The position numbers and the translations under genes are program-made. Of a stretch of 64,000 nucleotides of DNA, positions 8,719 through 16,145 are shown one piece after another (within the stretch, counting starts at the first letter, position 1; every line of letters starts with the position of its first letter). Source of the DNA: Onstottus_B arcticum (GTDB taxonomy: Bacteria; Acidobacteriota; Blastocatellia; UBA7656); NCBI GenBank assembly GCA_038040485.1, contig JBBPIE010000026.1:1-64000 (forward strand), given 5' to 3'. The notes beneath the pieces are model-generated. The model was given only the letters and a program-made list of their open reading frames with translations, searched no databases and was not told where the DNA came from.

Positions 8719-9040
8719 AGCTCCGGTGCGGGTGGAGGCGGGATGGTCTACAAGGTGACTCTTCAGCCGACGAATACGAGCAACTACTTCGAGGCGGGCC
8801 ATCGGATTCGACCCGAGGTGTCGAGCAGTAACTGCCGCGCTTCGATCAAAACCGGAACACGGGCGGGCGGGAAGAACTACGACGAATCACATGCCGTCGT
8901 CGCGCACAACGCCGTTCAACACTGCAAGCAGTATCATCAGATGCCGAGGTCGTATAGTGAAGAAGTAGCCTAAGCCCGCATTTGTCAACTTCAGTAAGAG
9001 CATTGCAAACAGCAGTCTATTGATATGACAATACACCACT
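8719..9040. other. Intergenic region with no supported gene
   Basis: The 322 nt contain only short, low-quality open frames on both strands with no ribosome binding site or recognisable composition. The last 60 nt are A/T-rich, with TTGCAA at 9003-9008 and GACAAT at 9027-9032 (18-nt spacing), a possible weak promoter for the restriction-like operon that follows. Confidence 0.4.
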
Positions 9041-10633
9041 ATGACCTCCATAATTGACAGCCAAGAAGCCCAGCTACCGCTAACCGCCAACTTTGATATC
9101 GGACCCGGCTCCATAACAGCCTATAGCCGTCTTAGCTATACGATGTGGTATGCGTTAGCGGAGTTCATCGACAATAGCACCCAATCACGGGAGAACTACG
9201 GCAACATCATTGACTTGGTGCTAGCGGAAGAAGGCAATCCACTCCGAGTTGAAATTACATATGATGCTGCAAAGCGGGAACTTACCATCACCGATAACTC
9301 GATCGGCATGACATATCAAGATCTCGTCGAGGCTTTGAAAATTGCTTTCCCGACAAAGGACTCAAACGGGAGGTCGAAGTACGGGATGGGCATGAAGACC
9401 GCAGCTTGTTGGATGGGTAGGAACTGGAGCGTCACGACCTGCGAGTGGGACAGTGGCGAAGAGTGGACAGCAACTGTTAGCGTCGATGACATCGCAAAAG
9501 GAAATCTCGCGATTCCTCTATCTCGTAAAGAAGTAAGCAAGGATCAGCACTACACGGTCGTTAAGATCTCGAATCTAAATCGGGTCATTCAGAAGCGGTC
9601 TGAAGAAACCATTATGGCCTACCTTGGTTCAATGTATCGCATCGACATCCGCGATGAACGGCTGATCATTCTGTTTGGCGGCAAGCAAGTACCGTTACCG
9701 GAGGAATGGCAGTTTGCGCTCTACGAGACTGGCGATGAGGTTAAGGAGGACTTCAGCACAGAGATTAACGGTAAGAAAGTACATGGATGGTTTGGAGTGC
9801 TGCACACCGGAAGCCGAAAGTTTGGTGGCTTTTCGCTCTTTCAAAACGACAGGCAAATCAAAGGGTACCCCGACGCATGGAAACCGCGGAGCGTGTTCGG
9901 CGGGGTGGATGAAGAGGGTGCCAACACGCTCGTGTCGCAGCGCCTCGTTGGGGAAATCATACTTGACGGGTTTGAGGTGTCGCACACCAAGGACAATATT
10001 GTCTGGCAGTCGGATGAATACGAACGTCTTGAGGAATTTCTTATCGAAAAGACTCAAGCGTTGAAGCGATTTGCAACCAGCATGAAAAAGGGCGGTGCTT
10101 CGAAAACCGCATGGAATCGAGAACGCCTAAAAGAAATCATGCAGGAAGCCAAGGAAGAATTTGGATCGAACGAGTTCCGCGACACAGTTACCGACGCCTC
10201 ATTGCCGCCAATTGAAGTCATTCAGCAAGCTAATCAACGCCAAGCTGAGGCTTTATCAGACGAAGATATGCTTTTGGAAATCGCCGACGTGGGTGCCGGT
10301 ATGAGAATTCGAGTAGGGTTTCAGGATCGTTCTGAAAACGACCCGCATCTCGTCTTCGTTCCCGATCCCGACAAGTCCGGCATCACGGTTATCATCAATC
10401 AGCAACATCCTTATTATGCCGAGATCGACTCGGGGGAGCGGGTGAAAGAGATTGTTTTTCAATACGTCTACGACGCAGTTGCCGAGTTCCGGGTCAGTAA
10501 GCGTTTCAGCCGTCAGGAGCCTGATGCAGTGCGCAAGCTGAAAGATCAACTTCTTCGCGCGAAGATTCAGCGCTTGGAGAACAAAGATGTCGAACACGGC
10601 GAGCAAGAACTAGCCAAGCTCAAGGAGCCATAG
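9041..10633 (+). CDS. GHKL-family (paraMORC/Hsp90-like) ATPase of a restriction-like operon
   Basis: A 530-aa protein with the Bergerat ATP-binding fold: the N box AEFIDNSTQ (E41, D44, N45), the G1 box TDNSIGM (D85, G89) and the glycine-rich lid YGMGMKTAA (about 114-122). The downstream part (about 200-340) is consistent with an S5-like transducer domain; the C-terminal 200 residues are charged and helical and I do not recognise them. GHKL ATPases of this shape, called paraMORCs, are known in prokaryotic neighbourhoods with methylases, SF2 helicases and nucleases, where they are thought to act as DNA-clamping motors. Here it is the first gene of exactly such an operon, 12 nt before the methyltransferase. 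No strong Shine-Dalgarno is visible at this ATG. Confidence 0.85.
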   Translation: MTSIIDSQEAQLPLTANFDIGPGSITAYSRLSYTMWYALAEFIDNSTQSRENYGNIIDLVLAEEGNPLRVEITYDAAKRELTITDNSIGMTYQDLVEALKIAFPTKDSNGRSKYGMGMKTAACWMGRNWSVTTCEWDSGEEWTATVSVDDIAKGNLAIPLSRKEVSKDQHYTVVKISNLNRVIQKRSEETIMAYLGSMYRIDIRDERLIILFGGKQVPLPEEWQFALYETGDEVKEDFSTEINGKKVHGWFGVLHTGSRKFGGFSLFQNDRQIKGYPDAWKPRSVFGGVDEEGANTLVSQRLVGEIILDGFEVSHTKDNIVWQSDEYERLEEFLIEKTQALKRFATSMKKGGASKTAWNRERLKEIMQEAKEEFGSNEFRDTVTDASLPPIEVIQQANQRQAEALSDEDMLLEIADVGAGMRIRVGFQDRSENDPHLVFVPDPDKSGITVIINQQHPYYAEIDSGERVKEIVFQYVYDAVAEFRVSKRFSRQEPDAVRKLKDQLLRAKIQRLENKDVEHGEQELAKLKEP

Positions 10634-10645
10634 ATAACGGTCTCT

Positions 10646-11602
10646 ATGACAACTTCGATTAAGTGGCCTAAGGGTTTAAAGCCCGTTTACCAAAATGCTC
10701 GAGGGTCGCTAATACTTGGCCACTGCGAGAAGATACTAGCTGACCCGACTTTTCGAAAGGAATTCCAAGGGAAGATACAACTCATACTTACCTCGCCGCC
10801 GTTTCCGCTGAATCAAAAAAAGAAATATGGCAATTTCCAGGGCGCGGCTTACTTGGAATGGCTTAGTGCATTTGGCCCGCTCTTCGCTGAATATCTCACG
10901 CCAGATGGCTCTGTGGTGATCGAGATCGGTAACGCTTGGGAAAAAGGATCACCGACGCAGTCGATTCTGCCATATCAAGCGCTCCTTGGATTCTTGCAGA
11001 AGGGCGACTTCAAATTGTGCCAAGAAATAACGTACTACAACCCAGCGAGACTGCCTACGCCTGCTCAATGGGTCACAATCGAGCGAATCCGACTCAAGGA
11101 CTCGACCACCAAAGTATGGTGGATGGCAAAAACCAAGAAGCCCAAGGCGGACAATCGGAAGGTACTGAAACCCTACAGCGCAGCCATGCGCGGACTTCTT
11201 GACCGTGGTACTTATAACGCCGGCAAACGACCTTCAGAACATCAAATTAGCAAGACAGGTTTCCTGAAGGAGCATGCCGGTGCGATTCCTCCAAACCTCA
11301 TTGAAGCCGCAAACACACGCAGCGGGTCCAAGTATCAGTGCTTTTGTAGAGATCATGGAGTCGAAGCACACCCGGCCCGCATGCCTGAGAAAGTCGCCGA
11401 GTTTTTCATCAGGTTTCTGACGGACGAAGGCGATTTGGTCCTGGATCCATTTTCGGGTAGCAACACGACAGGCGTTGTTGCAGATAGACTCGGCCGGCGG
11501 TGGCTGTCTGTCGAAGCTTTGCCCCAATACGCGTTGTCAAGCGTGGCAAACTTTAGCGTCCGGCGTGCCAAAACTCTGCTTAAACGGTTTCATCTCACGT
11601 AG
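10646..11602 (+). CDS. Site-specific DNA methyltransferase, beta class (N4-cytosine or N6-adenine)
   Basis: A 318-aa amino-methyltransferase. Catalytic motif IV is LTSPPFP (residues 48-54) and the AdoMet-binding motif I is DPFSGSNTTG (267-276). With motif IV before motif I, the order is that of the beta class. SPPF/SPPY is common in N4-cytosine enzymes, but N6-adenine activity cannot be excluded. The region between (about 130-230) presumably holds the target recognition part. It would protect host DNA against the linked helicase/nuclease. The gene is 12 nt after the GHKL ATPase gene and 15 nt before the helicase gene, so one operon. The recognition sequence cannot be predicted. Confidence 0.9.
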   Translation: MTTSIKWPKGLKPVYQNARGSLILGHCEKILADPTFRKEFQGKIQLILTSPPFPLNQKKKYGNFQGAAYLEWLSAFGPLFAEYLTPDGSVVIEIGNAWEKGSPTQSILPYQALLGFLQKGDFKLCQEITYYNPARLPTPAQWVTIERIRLKDSTTKVWWMAKTKKPKADNRKVLKPYSAAMRGLLDRGTYNAGKRPSEHQISKTGFLKEHAGAIPPNLIEAANTRSGSKYQCFCRDHGVEAHPARMPEKVAEFFIRFLTDEGDLVLDPFSGSNTTGVVADRLGRRWLSVEALPQYALSSVANFSVRRAKTLLKRFHLT

Positions 11603-11617
11603 TCGAAGAAATCACTG

Positions 11618-12790
11618 ATGCCGGACATCTACAGACCGTTACGCCAGTGGCAGGAACAAGCTTTAGAGGCGTGGCTCAGTGGCAACAGGAGGGGGATCGT
11701 CTCAGTTGTTACTGGCGCAGGGAAGACTTTCTTCGCTCTCAATTGCATCAAGGAGTTTCAGCGGCGCACTGCCGCGGCTACCGTCTTGGTAACGGTTCCG
11801 ACCGAAGCACTTTTCGATCAATGGTTCGAGGAGCTTGTCTCCTTCTTCGACATGCCGCCAAACTTCCTGAACCTGTTAACGTCTAAGAGTCCGATCAAGC
11901 GAGGCCGAATCAATATAGGTATTATCAACACCGCGGCCAAGCTGGCTTCCGCATCGAATAATCCAGAGGTGTTTCTCATTGTAGATGAGTGTCACAAGGC
12001 CGCTAGCCCAGTCCTGAGGTCTGTTTTCAACGTACCTAGACGTGCATCACTCGGCCTCAGCGCAACGCCCGAGCGACCTTATGACGATTGGTTCGAGCAA
12101 GTGCTAGTTCCCGAACTGGGTCCGGTGATCTATGAGTACTCATACAAAGAGGCACTGCGGGACAAAGTTATCGTCCCTTTTCATCTCCACAATATTCTGT
12201 TCGAGTTTACCGAAGAGGAGCAAAACGAATACGACCGCTTAACGCATCGGATTGGGAGGGCATTCTCACAGCACGGTGCAGAATCAGATCAAGTAGTCCG
12301 TTTGCTTCTACAGAGGGCGAGATTCGCCAATTCGAGCCCGAGTCGGATACGAATAGCACTAAAGCTCGTTGCCCGCCACCGGGGGCAAAAAATCTTGCTA
12401 TTCCACGAGGACATTCGAGCCTGCGAGTTCATATTTGAAGTCCTGCAGAAGAATTCCGTCCCTGCCGGAATCTATCACTCGAAGATTTCACTTGCCCGTC
12501 GAGTTAAGACGCTGCAGGAGTATAGGGCCGGAAAGATTTCAGTCTTGGTCAGCTGCCGTGCTCTAGATGAAGGATTTAACGTACCAGAAACCGAAATCGG
12601 AATTATTGCTGCCTCGACGGCAACGTATCGACAGCGTATCCAGAGGCTCGGTCGGATACTTCGACCAGCGCCTGGCAAGGACAATGCGATAGTCTATTCA
12701 ATTGTTGCCTCGGTTCCCGAAATTCGGCGCCTGGCCTCTGAGGCGGAGAATCTGCGAGACGTTGCCAAAACTGAGTGGAGTCGCGCGTGA
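11618..12790 (+). CDS. Superfamily II DNA/RNA helicase (ResIII/DEAD type)
   Basis: A compact 390-aa SF2 helicase. Q-motif-like LRQWQEQAL is at residues 8-16, Walker A TGAGKT at 32-37, motif II DECH at 123-126, motif III LSATPERP near 150, and motif VI RIQRLGRILRP near 345. The second RecA domain includes SCRALDEGFNVPE (motif V region). No extra nuclease or methylase domain is fused. It probably translocates on DNA to license cleavage in the linked restriction-like system. Its stop codon overlaps the GTG start of the next gene (GTGA). Confidence 0.9.
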   Translation: MPDIYRPLRQWQEQALEAWLSGNRRGIVSVVTGAGKTFFALNCIKEFQRRTAAATVLVTVPTEALFDQWFEELVSFFDMPPNFLNLLTSKSPIKRGRINIGIINTAAKLASASNNPEVFLIVDECHKAASPVLRSVFNVPRRASLGLSATPERPYDDWFEQVLVPELGPVIYEYSYKEALRDKVIVPFHLHNILFEFTEEEQNEYDRLTHRIGRAFSQHGAESDQVVRLLLQRARFANSSPSRIRIALKLVARHRGQKILLFHEDIRACEFIFEVLQKNSVPAGIYHSKISLARRVKTLQEYRAGKISVLVSCRALDEGFNVPETEIGIIAASTATYRQRIQRLGRILRPAPGKDNAIVYSIVASVPEIRRLASEAENLRDVAKTEWSRA

Positions 12791-13596
12791 ACACAATCAT
12801 CACGGGCTTTCCTCCCGTTACGGCCTATGAACTTTGCGATCCAACTGGCGTTTTGGAAGCGGAGTTTGAAGCGGTTGTGATACGCGTTTTGATGCAACTC
12901 TACACCGACTGCATAGTATTCCCATTTCGGCCCGATGTGAGATATGACGATGCAATCTGGAACCCAGACTTAGCGCTAGTGGATCGGAATCATGGCTATT
13001 GGTTCGTTATTGAAGTGGAAATTGCCACTCATCATCTCGAGAAGCATGTATTGCCGCAGGTCACCGCTTTCAGCGAAGGTATGTACGGCGTAAACGCTGC
13101 AGAACAATTAGCGCGCGGCGTCGGGATCAACCTGTCGCAGGCGCACACTCTCCTTTCAGTGATTCCTCGCGATGTCGTGGTCGTCAGCAACCGATATGAT
13201 GAACGCTGGACCACGAAGCTCGACTCAGTAGGGGTGCAGCACCTCGCAATCGCTAGCTATCGAAACGTCACGACTGCTCAAGTGGTGCATAAGATTGATG
13301 GGGAACTCATTCCCGCCCAACGATCCATTGGCTTTGGCAAGGTAAGGGCTGAGGACGGAGTGATCGTTACTCAAATTGGAAGTTTTTGGAAGGAAGGTGT
13401 ATTTGAAATCATCGGACCAGAAGGTGCAGCCAAATGGATTTGTTCGATCTTAGAGGGCCGAGCATGGCTCATGAAGAAACGTGGTCTGATAGAGTTTCAC
13501 GATCAAGCATTTGTTCAGTTCCTGTTGCGCCACGACGGGTCGCTGTTGGTTCGCGCTCCTTATGCGCATCTCGGTTTACGTACGGTCCAACCATAG
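12787..13596 (+). CDS. Putative PD-(D/E)XK-like nuclease of the restriction-like operon
   Basis: A 269-aa protein that I do not recognise as a named family. Residues 59-61 read NPD and, after a beta-strand-like stretch ending in WFVIEVEI, E76 and E78 follow; E28 in an earlier helix could be the accessory acid. The pattern PD...ExE resembles the PD-(D/E)XK nuclease core with Glu in place of Lys, and K86 is close enough to substitute. The remaining part (about 110-269) shows mixed alpha/beta sequence. I chose GTG 12787, which overlaps the helicase stop by 4 nt and has GGAG upstream; GTG 12775 is an alternative. The nuclease call is an inference from motif and operon position. Confidence 0.6.
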   Translation: MNTIITGFPPVTAYELCDPTGVLEAEFEAVVIRVLMQLYTDCIVFPFRPDVRYDDAIWNPDLALVDRNHGYWFVIEVEIATHHLEKHVLPQVTAFSEGMYGVNAAEQLARGVGINLSQAHTLLSVIPRDVVVVSNRYDERWTTKLDSVGVQHLAIASYRNVTTAQVVHKIDGELIPAQRSIGFGKVRAEDGVIVTQIGSFWKEGVFEIIGPEGAAKWICSILEGRAWLMKKRGLIEFHDQAFVQFLLRHDGSLLVRAPYAHLGLRTVQP

Positions 13597-13636
13597 GGGC
13601 TCAAAATGTTGAAAAGATGAAGCAGGGAGAAATTGA

Positions 13637-13849
13637 ATGAGCACTGCGACTCTAATTGATCCTCATCTTGTCGAGGAAGGCTGGAAAGTCCTTGTCGAAC
13701 AGTTGGGTATTCAAAAGGCTACTCAGTTTGTCATCCTGCTGGAACGAGGGAAGGGCGACTCAGTTCAAGAGATAAATGACTACTGGGGAGATACCAGCAT
13801 AGGTGAAATCCACAATCAAGTTACCGAATGGAAGACCACGCAGCAATAA
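13637..13849 (+). CDS. Small conserved-looking protein of unknown function
   Basis: A 70-aa acidic helical protein (MSTATLIDPHLVEEGWKVLV at the start, WGDTSIGEIHNQVTEWK near the end). A good AGGGAG lies upstream of the ATG, so it is very likely translated. It follows the nuclease gene by 40 nt and precedes the HigA-like gene by 49 nt. I do not know the family. It could be a small regulator or antitoxin-like protein associated with the restriction-like operon. Confidence 0.6.
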   Translation: MSTATLIDPHLVEEGWKVLVEQLGIQKATQFVILLERGKGDSVQEINDYWGDTSIGEIHNQVTEWKTTQQ

Positions 13850-13898
13850 CCAGCCTGCCGAGCAGGTCGAGATTGTCGACTACCACTGAGGAGAAACT

Positions 13899-14201
13899 AT
13901 GTCCAAGTCACGCATTGCTCCTGTGCATCCTGGTGAATATCTAAGGGAACTCTTAGATGAGATCGGCCTTTCGCAGTACCGATTGGCGCAGGATATCGCT
14001 GTCGCTCCGATGCGCATTAGTCATCTGGTACGTGGACAGCGGCCGGTCACCGCGGAACTGGCGCTGCGACTGGCTCGGTACTTTGGACAGAGCGCACGCT
14101 TCTGGATGAACTTGCAGACCCGATACGATATTGATGTGACCGAACAGGACCTCGGTCAGCAAGTCGTTCGGGAAGTTCGGCCTTTCAAGGCAGTCGCGTA
14201 G
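13899..14201 (+). CDS. higA: HigA-family XRE-type antitoxin / transcription regulator (orphan)
   Basis: A 100-aa helix-turn-helix protein of the HigA group: HPGEYLRELLDEIGLSQYRL at the start, an XRE helix-turn-helix around VAPMRISHLVRGQRPV, and ALRLARYFGQSARFWMNLQ, which is the diagnostic HigA segment. GAGGAG is well placed upstream of the ATG. HigA normally follows higB, its RelE-like toxin; no HigB-like gene is adjacent here. It may therefore be an orphan antitoxin or act as a controller for the upstream restriction-like operon. Confidence 0.85.
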   Translation: MSKSRIAPVHPGEYLRELLDEIGLSQYRLAQDIAVAPMRISHLVRGQRPVTAELALRLARYFGQSARFWMNLQTRYDIDVTEQDLGQQVVREVRPFKAVA

Positions 14202-14280
14202 TCATGACTGCGTCTCTTTGAGAATCTCGCGTGGGCCGGAACTGTTTGACCGGGTTCATCACGCGAACTATGATTCGCCT

Positions 14281-14568
14281 ATGAGCAAGCCAGTCATCAT
14301 TGAAGAACTACCGCACGATCCGGAGTTTGAGCGCTTGTTCTCACAAGCCTACCGAAATCTGATCTGGTTCAGCGATCACGCCCAGGAACTTGGCGTCTTC
14401 AAGAAGTATCGCGGCCGTTACGTCGCTTCTTCGGGTGGGGAACTGTTTGTCGCAGATACCGCTCAAGAGGTTGAGCGCATCGCCCGCGAGAGGCATCCTG
14501 ACGAGATGCCGCACGTTCGCTACATCACTCGCGAGAAGGCCCATCGCATCTATGCGTGTCAACGGTAA
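14281..14568 (+). CDS. DUF5678-like small protein paired with an aspartic protease gene
   Basis: A 95-aa protein. The central part (FKKYRGRYVASSGGELFVAD) and the acidic helix that follows resemble DUF5678 proteins, small proteins of unknown function. The start is the ATG at 14281 (MSKPVIIEELPHD); a longer frame begins at 14218 but its extra residues look intergenic. Its last 17 nt overlap the next gene, a clan AA aspartic-protease-like protein. Tight overlap and small size are reminiscent of toxin-antitoxin pairs, but no toxicity can be inferred. Confidence 0.65.
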   Translation: MSKPVIIEELPHDPEFERLFSQAYRNLIWFSDHAQELGVFKKYRGRYVASSGGELFVADTAQEVERIARERHPDEMPHVRYITREKAHRIYACQR

Positions 14569-14995
14569 GTGGCTACTTTGTGATGATGGAGAGATCAGGC
14601 CCGTCGTTCCGGGAATGGTGCGTCTGGCCGATGGACAGTGGCTTGAAGTTCCGTTTCTGCTCGATGCGGGCGCGGATCGCACTGTCTTCAGTGCGCGGTT
14701 TCTCCATTTGCTTTCCTCTTTGCAAGTCGTCGAGTCTGATTCATCCCGTTTGATGGGTGTCGGCGGGCCGGCCAACTCGATCACTATCGAGACTGCCCTC
14801 GGCTTTGTTAGGCATGACGGCCGATTGATTAGCGTTAGAGGAACGTTTCACCTCTTTGCAGAAAGCGAAAGCGCGGATCTTTCGGTGCTAGGCCGCGATG
14901 TGACCAACAACTTCGGCATCATCTACGATTATCCGAACCAAACCGTGGCCCTCCTTGCAGCCCCGCATTACTACGAGATCAGAACCGCATCCTGA
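14552..14995 (+). CDS. Clan AA aspartic-protease-like protein with variant active-site motif
   Basis: A 147-aa retropepsin-like protein. The expected D-T/S-G active-site motif reads LLDAGADRTVFS (D-A-G). The flap-like region has GVGGPAN and the C-terminus shows LGRDVTNNFGIIYDYPNQTV, the usual final segment of bacterial clan AA proteins. The Thr/Ser to Ala change next to the catalytic Asp removes the fireman's-grip hydroxyl, so activity may be reduced or altered. The ATG at 14552 overlaps the DUF5678-like gene by 17 nt. It is the last gene of the accessory island before the ABC exporter operon. Confidence 0.7.
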   Translation: MRVNGKWLLCDDGEIRPVVPGMVRLADGQWLEVPFLLDAGADRTVFSARFLHLLSSLQVVESDSSRLMGVGGPANSITIETALGFVRHDGRLISVRGTFHLFAESESADLSVLGRDVTNNFGIIYDYPNQTVALLAAPHYYEIRTAS

Positions 14996-15008
14996 GCTTT
15001 TCGCGTAC

Positions 15009-15034
15009 TGAAACCTTTTTCTCTCACCCGACAC
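15009..15034 (+). promoter_or_regulatory. Candidate ECF-type promoter upstream of the ABC exporter operon
   Basis: The site reads TGAAACCTTTTT then CGACAC, with 14 nt between GAAAC and CGACAC. It is the same layout as the site in front of the sigma gene at 6989-7014, with one change in the -10 element (CGTCAC to CGACAC). It lies about 300 nt before the ATPase ATG, so the leader RNA would be long and would contain the 17-nt repeats at 15230-15293. Confidence 0.4.
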
Positions 15035-15229
15035 TAACCCGCGTGGCCAAGGCTGCGCGGTGTGCGCGGACGCCGCTTCTCGATGATGTCCGCGACGGGG
15101 CGATCGAACGTCTGCACCCGAATCGGATTTCGGGAACGTAATTAGGTCGAACCCTGTATTGCTTTGAAGCTTAGCTCTGAAACGAACGCTTCGAAGAAAC
15201 AAAAGCTTCGAATCCCAGCGGGGATTCAG

Positions 15230-15293
15230 TTGCACGCTGACACGAATTGCACGCTGACACGAATTGCACTGAAACGAATTGCACGCTGATACG
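15230..15293 (+). repeat. Four tandem 17-nt repeats in the leader of the ABC operon
   Basis: The unit TTGCACGCTGACACGAA occurs twice exactly (15230-15246, 15247-15263), once shortened to 15 nt (15264-15278) and once partially (15279-15293). The array ends 2 nt before the GAAGGAGA ribosome binding site of the ATPase gene. The surrounding 312-nt gap (14996-15307) otherwise holds only the candidate promoter. Confidence 0.85.
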
Positions 15294-15307
15294 CGAAGGA
15301 GAACCAG

Positions 15308-16024
15308 ATGAGTACTTCCGACCGGCCCCTGCTCGCTCTCGAAGGAGTTACCAAAGTCTTCCTGACCGATGAAGTCGAAACTCACGCCCTGGCGGGAATC
15401 CACCTCAACATAAATCGCGGTGAGTTTGTTTCGATCAACGGGCCTTCAGGTTGCGGCAAATCGACGCTGCTCTCGATCCTCGGTCTTCTTGATACGCCGA
15501 GCGACGGGAACTATTGGCTCGATGGCAAGCCCGTTGCCGACCTGGCGCTGGCAGAACGCGCCCGAATTCGGAACCGCGAAGTCGGGTTCATCTTTCAAAG
15601 CTTCAATTTGATCGGCGACCTCACCGTCTATGAAAACGTCGAGCTGCCGCTCACTTATCGCGGGCTCCGCGCAGTCGAGCGTAAGGAACGGGCTCGCGCC
15701 GCTCTCGAGCGAGTCGGAATGGCGCATCGAGCCAAGCACCTGCCGAGTCAGCTCTCCGGCGGTCAACAGCAGCGAGTCGCAGTCGCACGCGCAGTCGCTG
15801 GCGATCCGCTGATACTGCTTGCGGACGAGCCGACTGGAAACCTCGATTCGGTCAACGGTGAAGCCGTAATGGAATTGCTTCGTGAGCTGCACGAATCGGG
15901 CGCCACTATCTGCATGGTCACACACGATCAACGCTATGCTTCGCACGCGGACCGCAGCGTTCACTTGTTCGACGGCCGGGTCGTCGAAGAAGAAGCGAAC
16001 GAACGCGCGATGGCGGTGAAGTAA
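15308..16024 (+). CDS. ABC transporter ATP-binding protein, MacB/LolD type
   Basis: A 238-aa ATPase of the MacB/LolD/FtsE group. Walker A is GPSGCGKST (45-53), the signature is LSGGQQQRVAVARA, Walker B is LILLADEPTGNLD and the H-loop is in MVTHD. The characteristic FIFQSFNLIGDLTVYENVELP segment after the Q-loop is that of the lipoprotein-release/macrolide-exporter group. It powers FtsX-type permeases and lies directly ahead of three ADOP permease genes on the same strand, the first 121 nt downstream. A strong GAAGGAGA precedes the ATG. Confidence 0.93.
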   Translation: MSTSDRPLLALEGVTKVFLTDEVETHALAGIHLNINRGEFVSINGPSGCGKSTLLSILGLLDTPSDGNYWLDGKPVADLALAERARIRNREVGFIFQSFNLIGDLTVYENVELPLTYRGLRAVERKERARAALERVGMAHRAKHLPSQLSGGQQQRVAVARAVAGDPLILLADEPTGNLDSVNGEAVMELLRELHESGATICMVTHDQRYASHADRSVHLFDGRVVEEEANERAMAVK

Positions 16025-16028
16025 CTAC

Positions 16029-16137
16029 GGGTTCAGGGTTCCGGGTTTGTGGTTCGGGGTTCAAATTCCAAACTCTAACCCTGAACCCCAAACCCTGAAC
16101 CTCAAAGCCTGAACCCTAAACTCCGAACTCCGAACCG
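16029..16137. repeat. Heptamer inverted repeat ahead of the first ADOP gene
   Basis: Tandem variants of GGGTTCA on one arm (16029-16063) face variants of ACCCTGA/ACCCCAA on the other (about 16076-16137). The array fills the gap between the ATPase and the first permease and ends 8 nt before its ATG. Unit length is seven, as in the repeats before the second and third permeases, but the unit sequence differs. Confidence 0.8.
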
Positions 16138-16145
16138 GAATCACC

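Noticed and set aside
8743..8973. 76-codon frame after the first PIN toxin
   Set aside because: No ribosome binding site, composition not protein-like and no neighbour coupling; a possible coding role cannot be supported.
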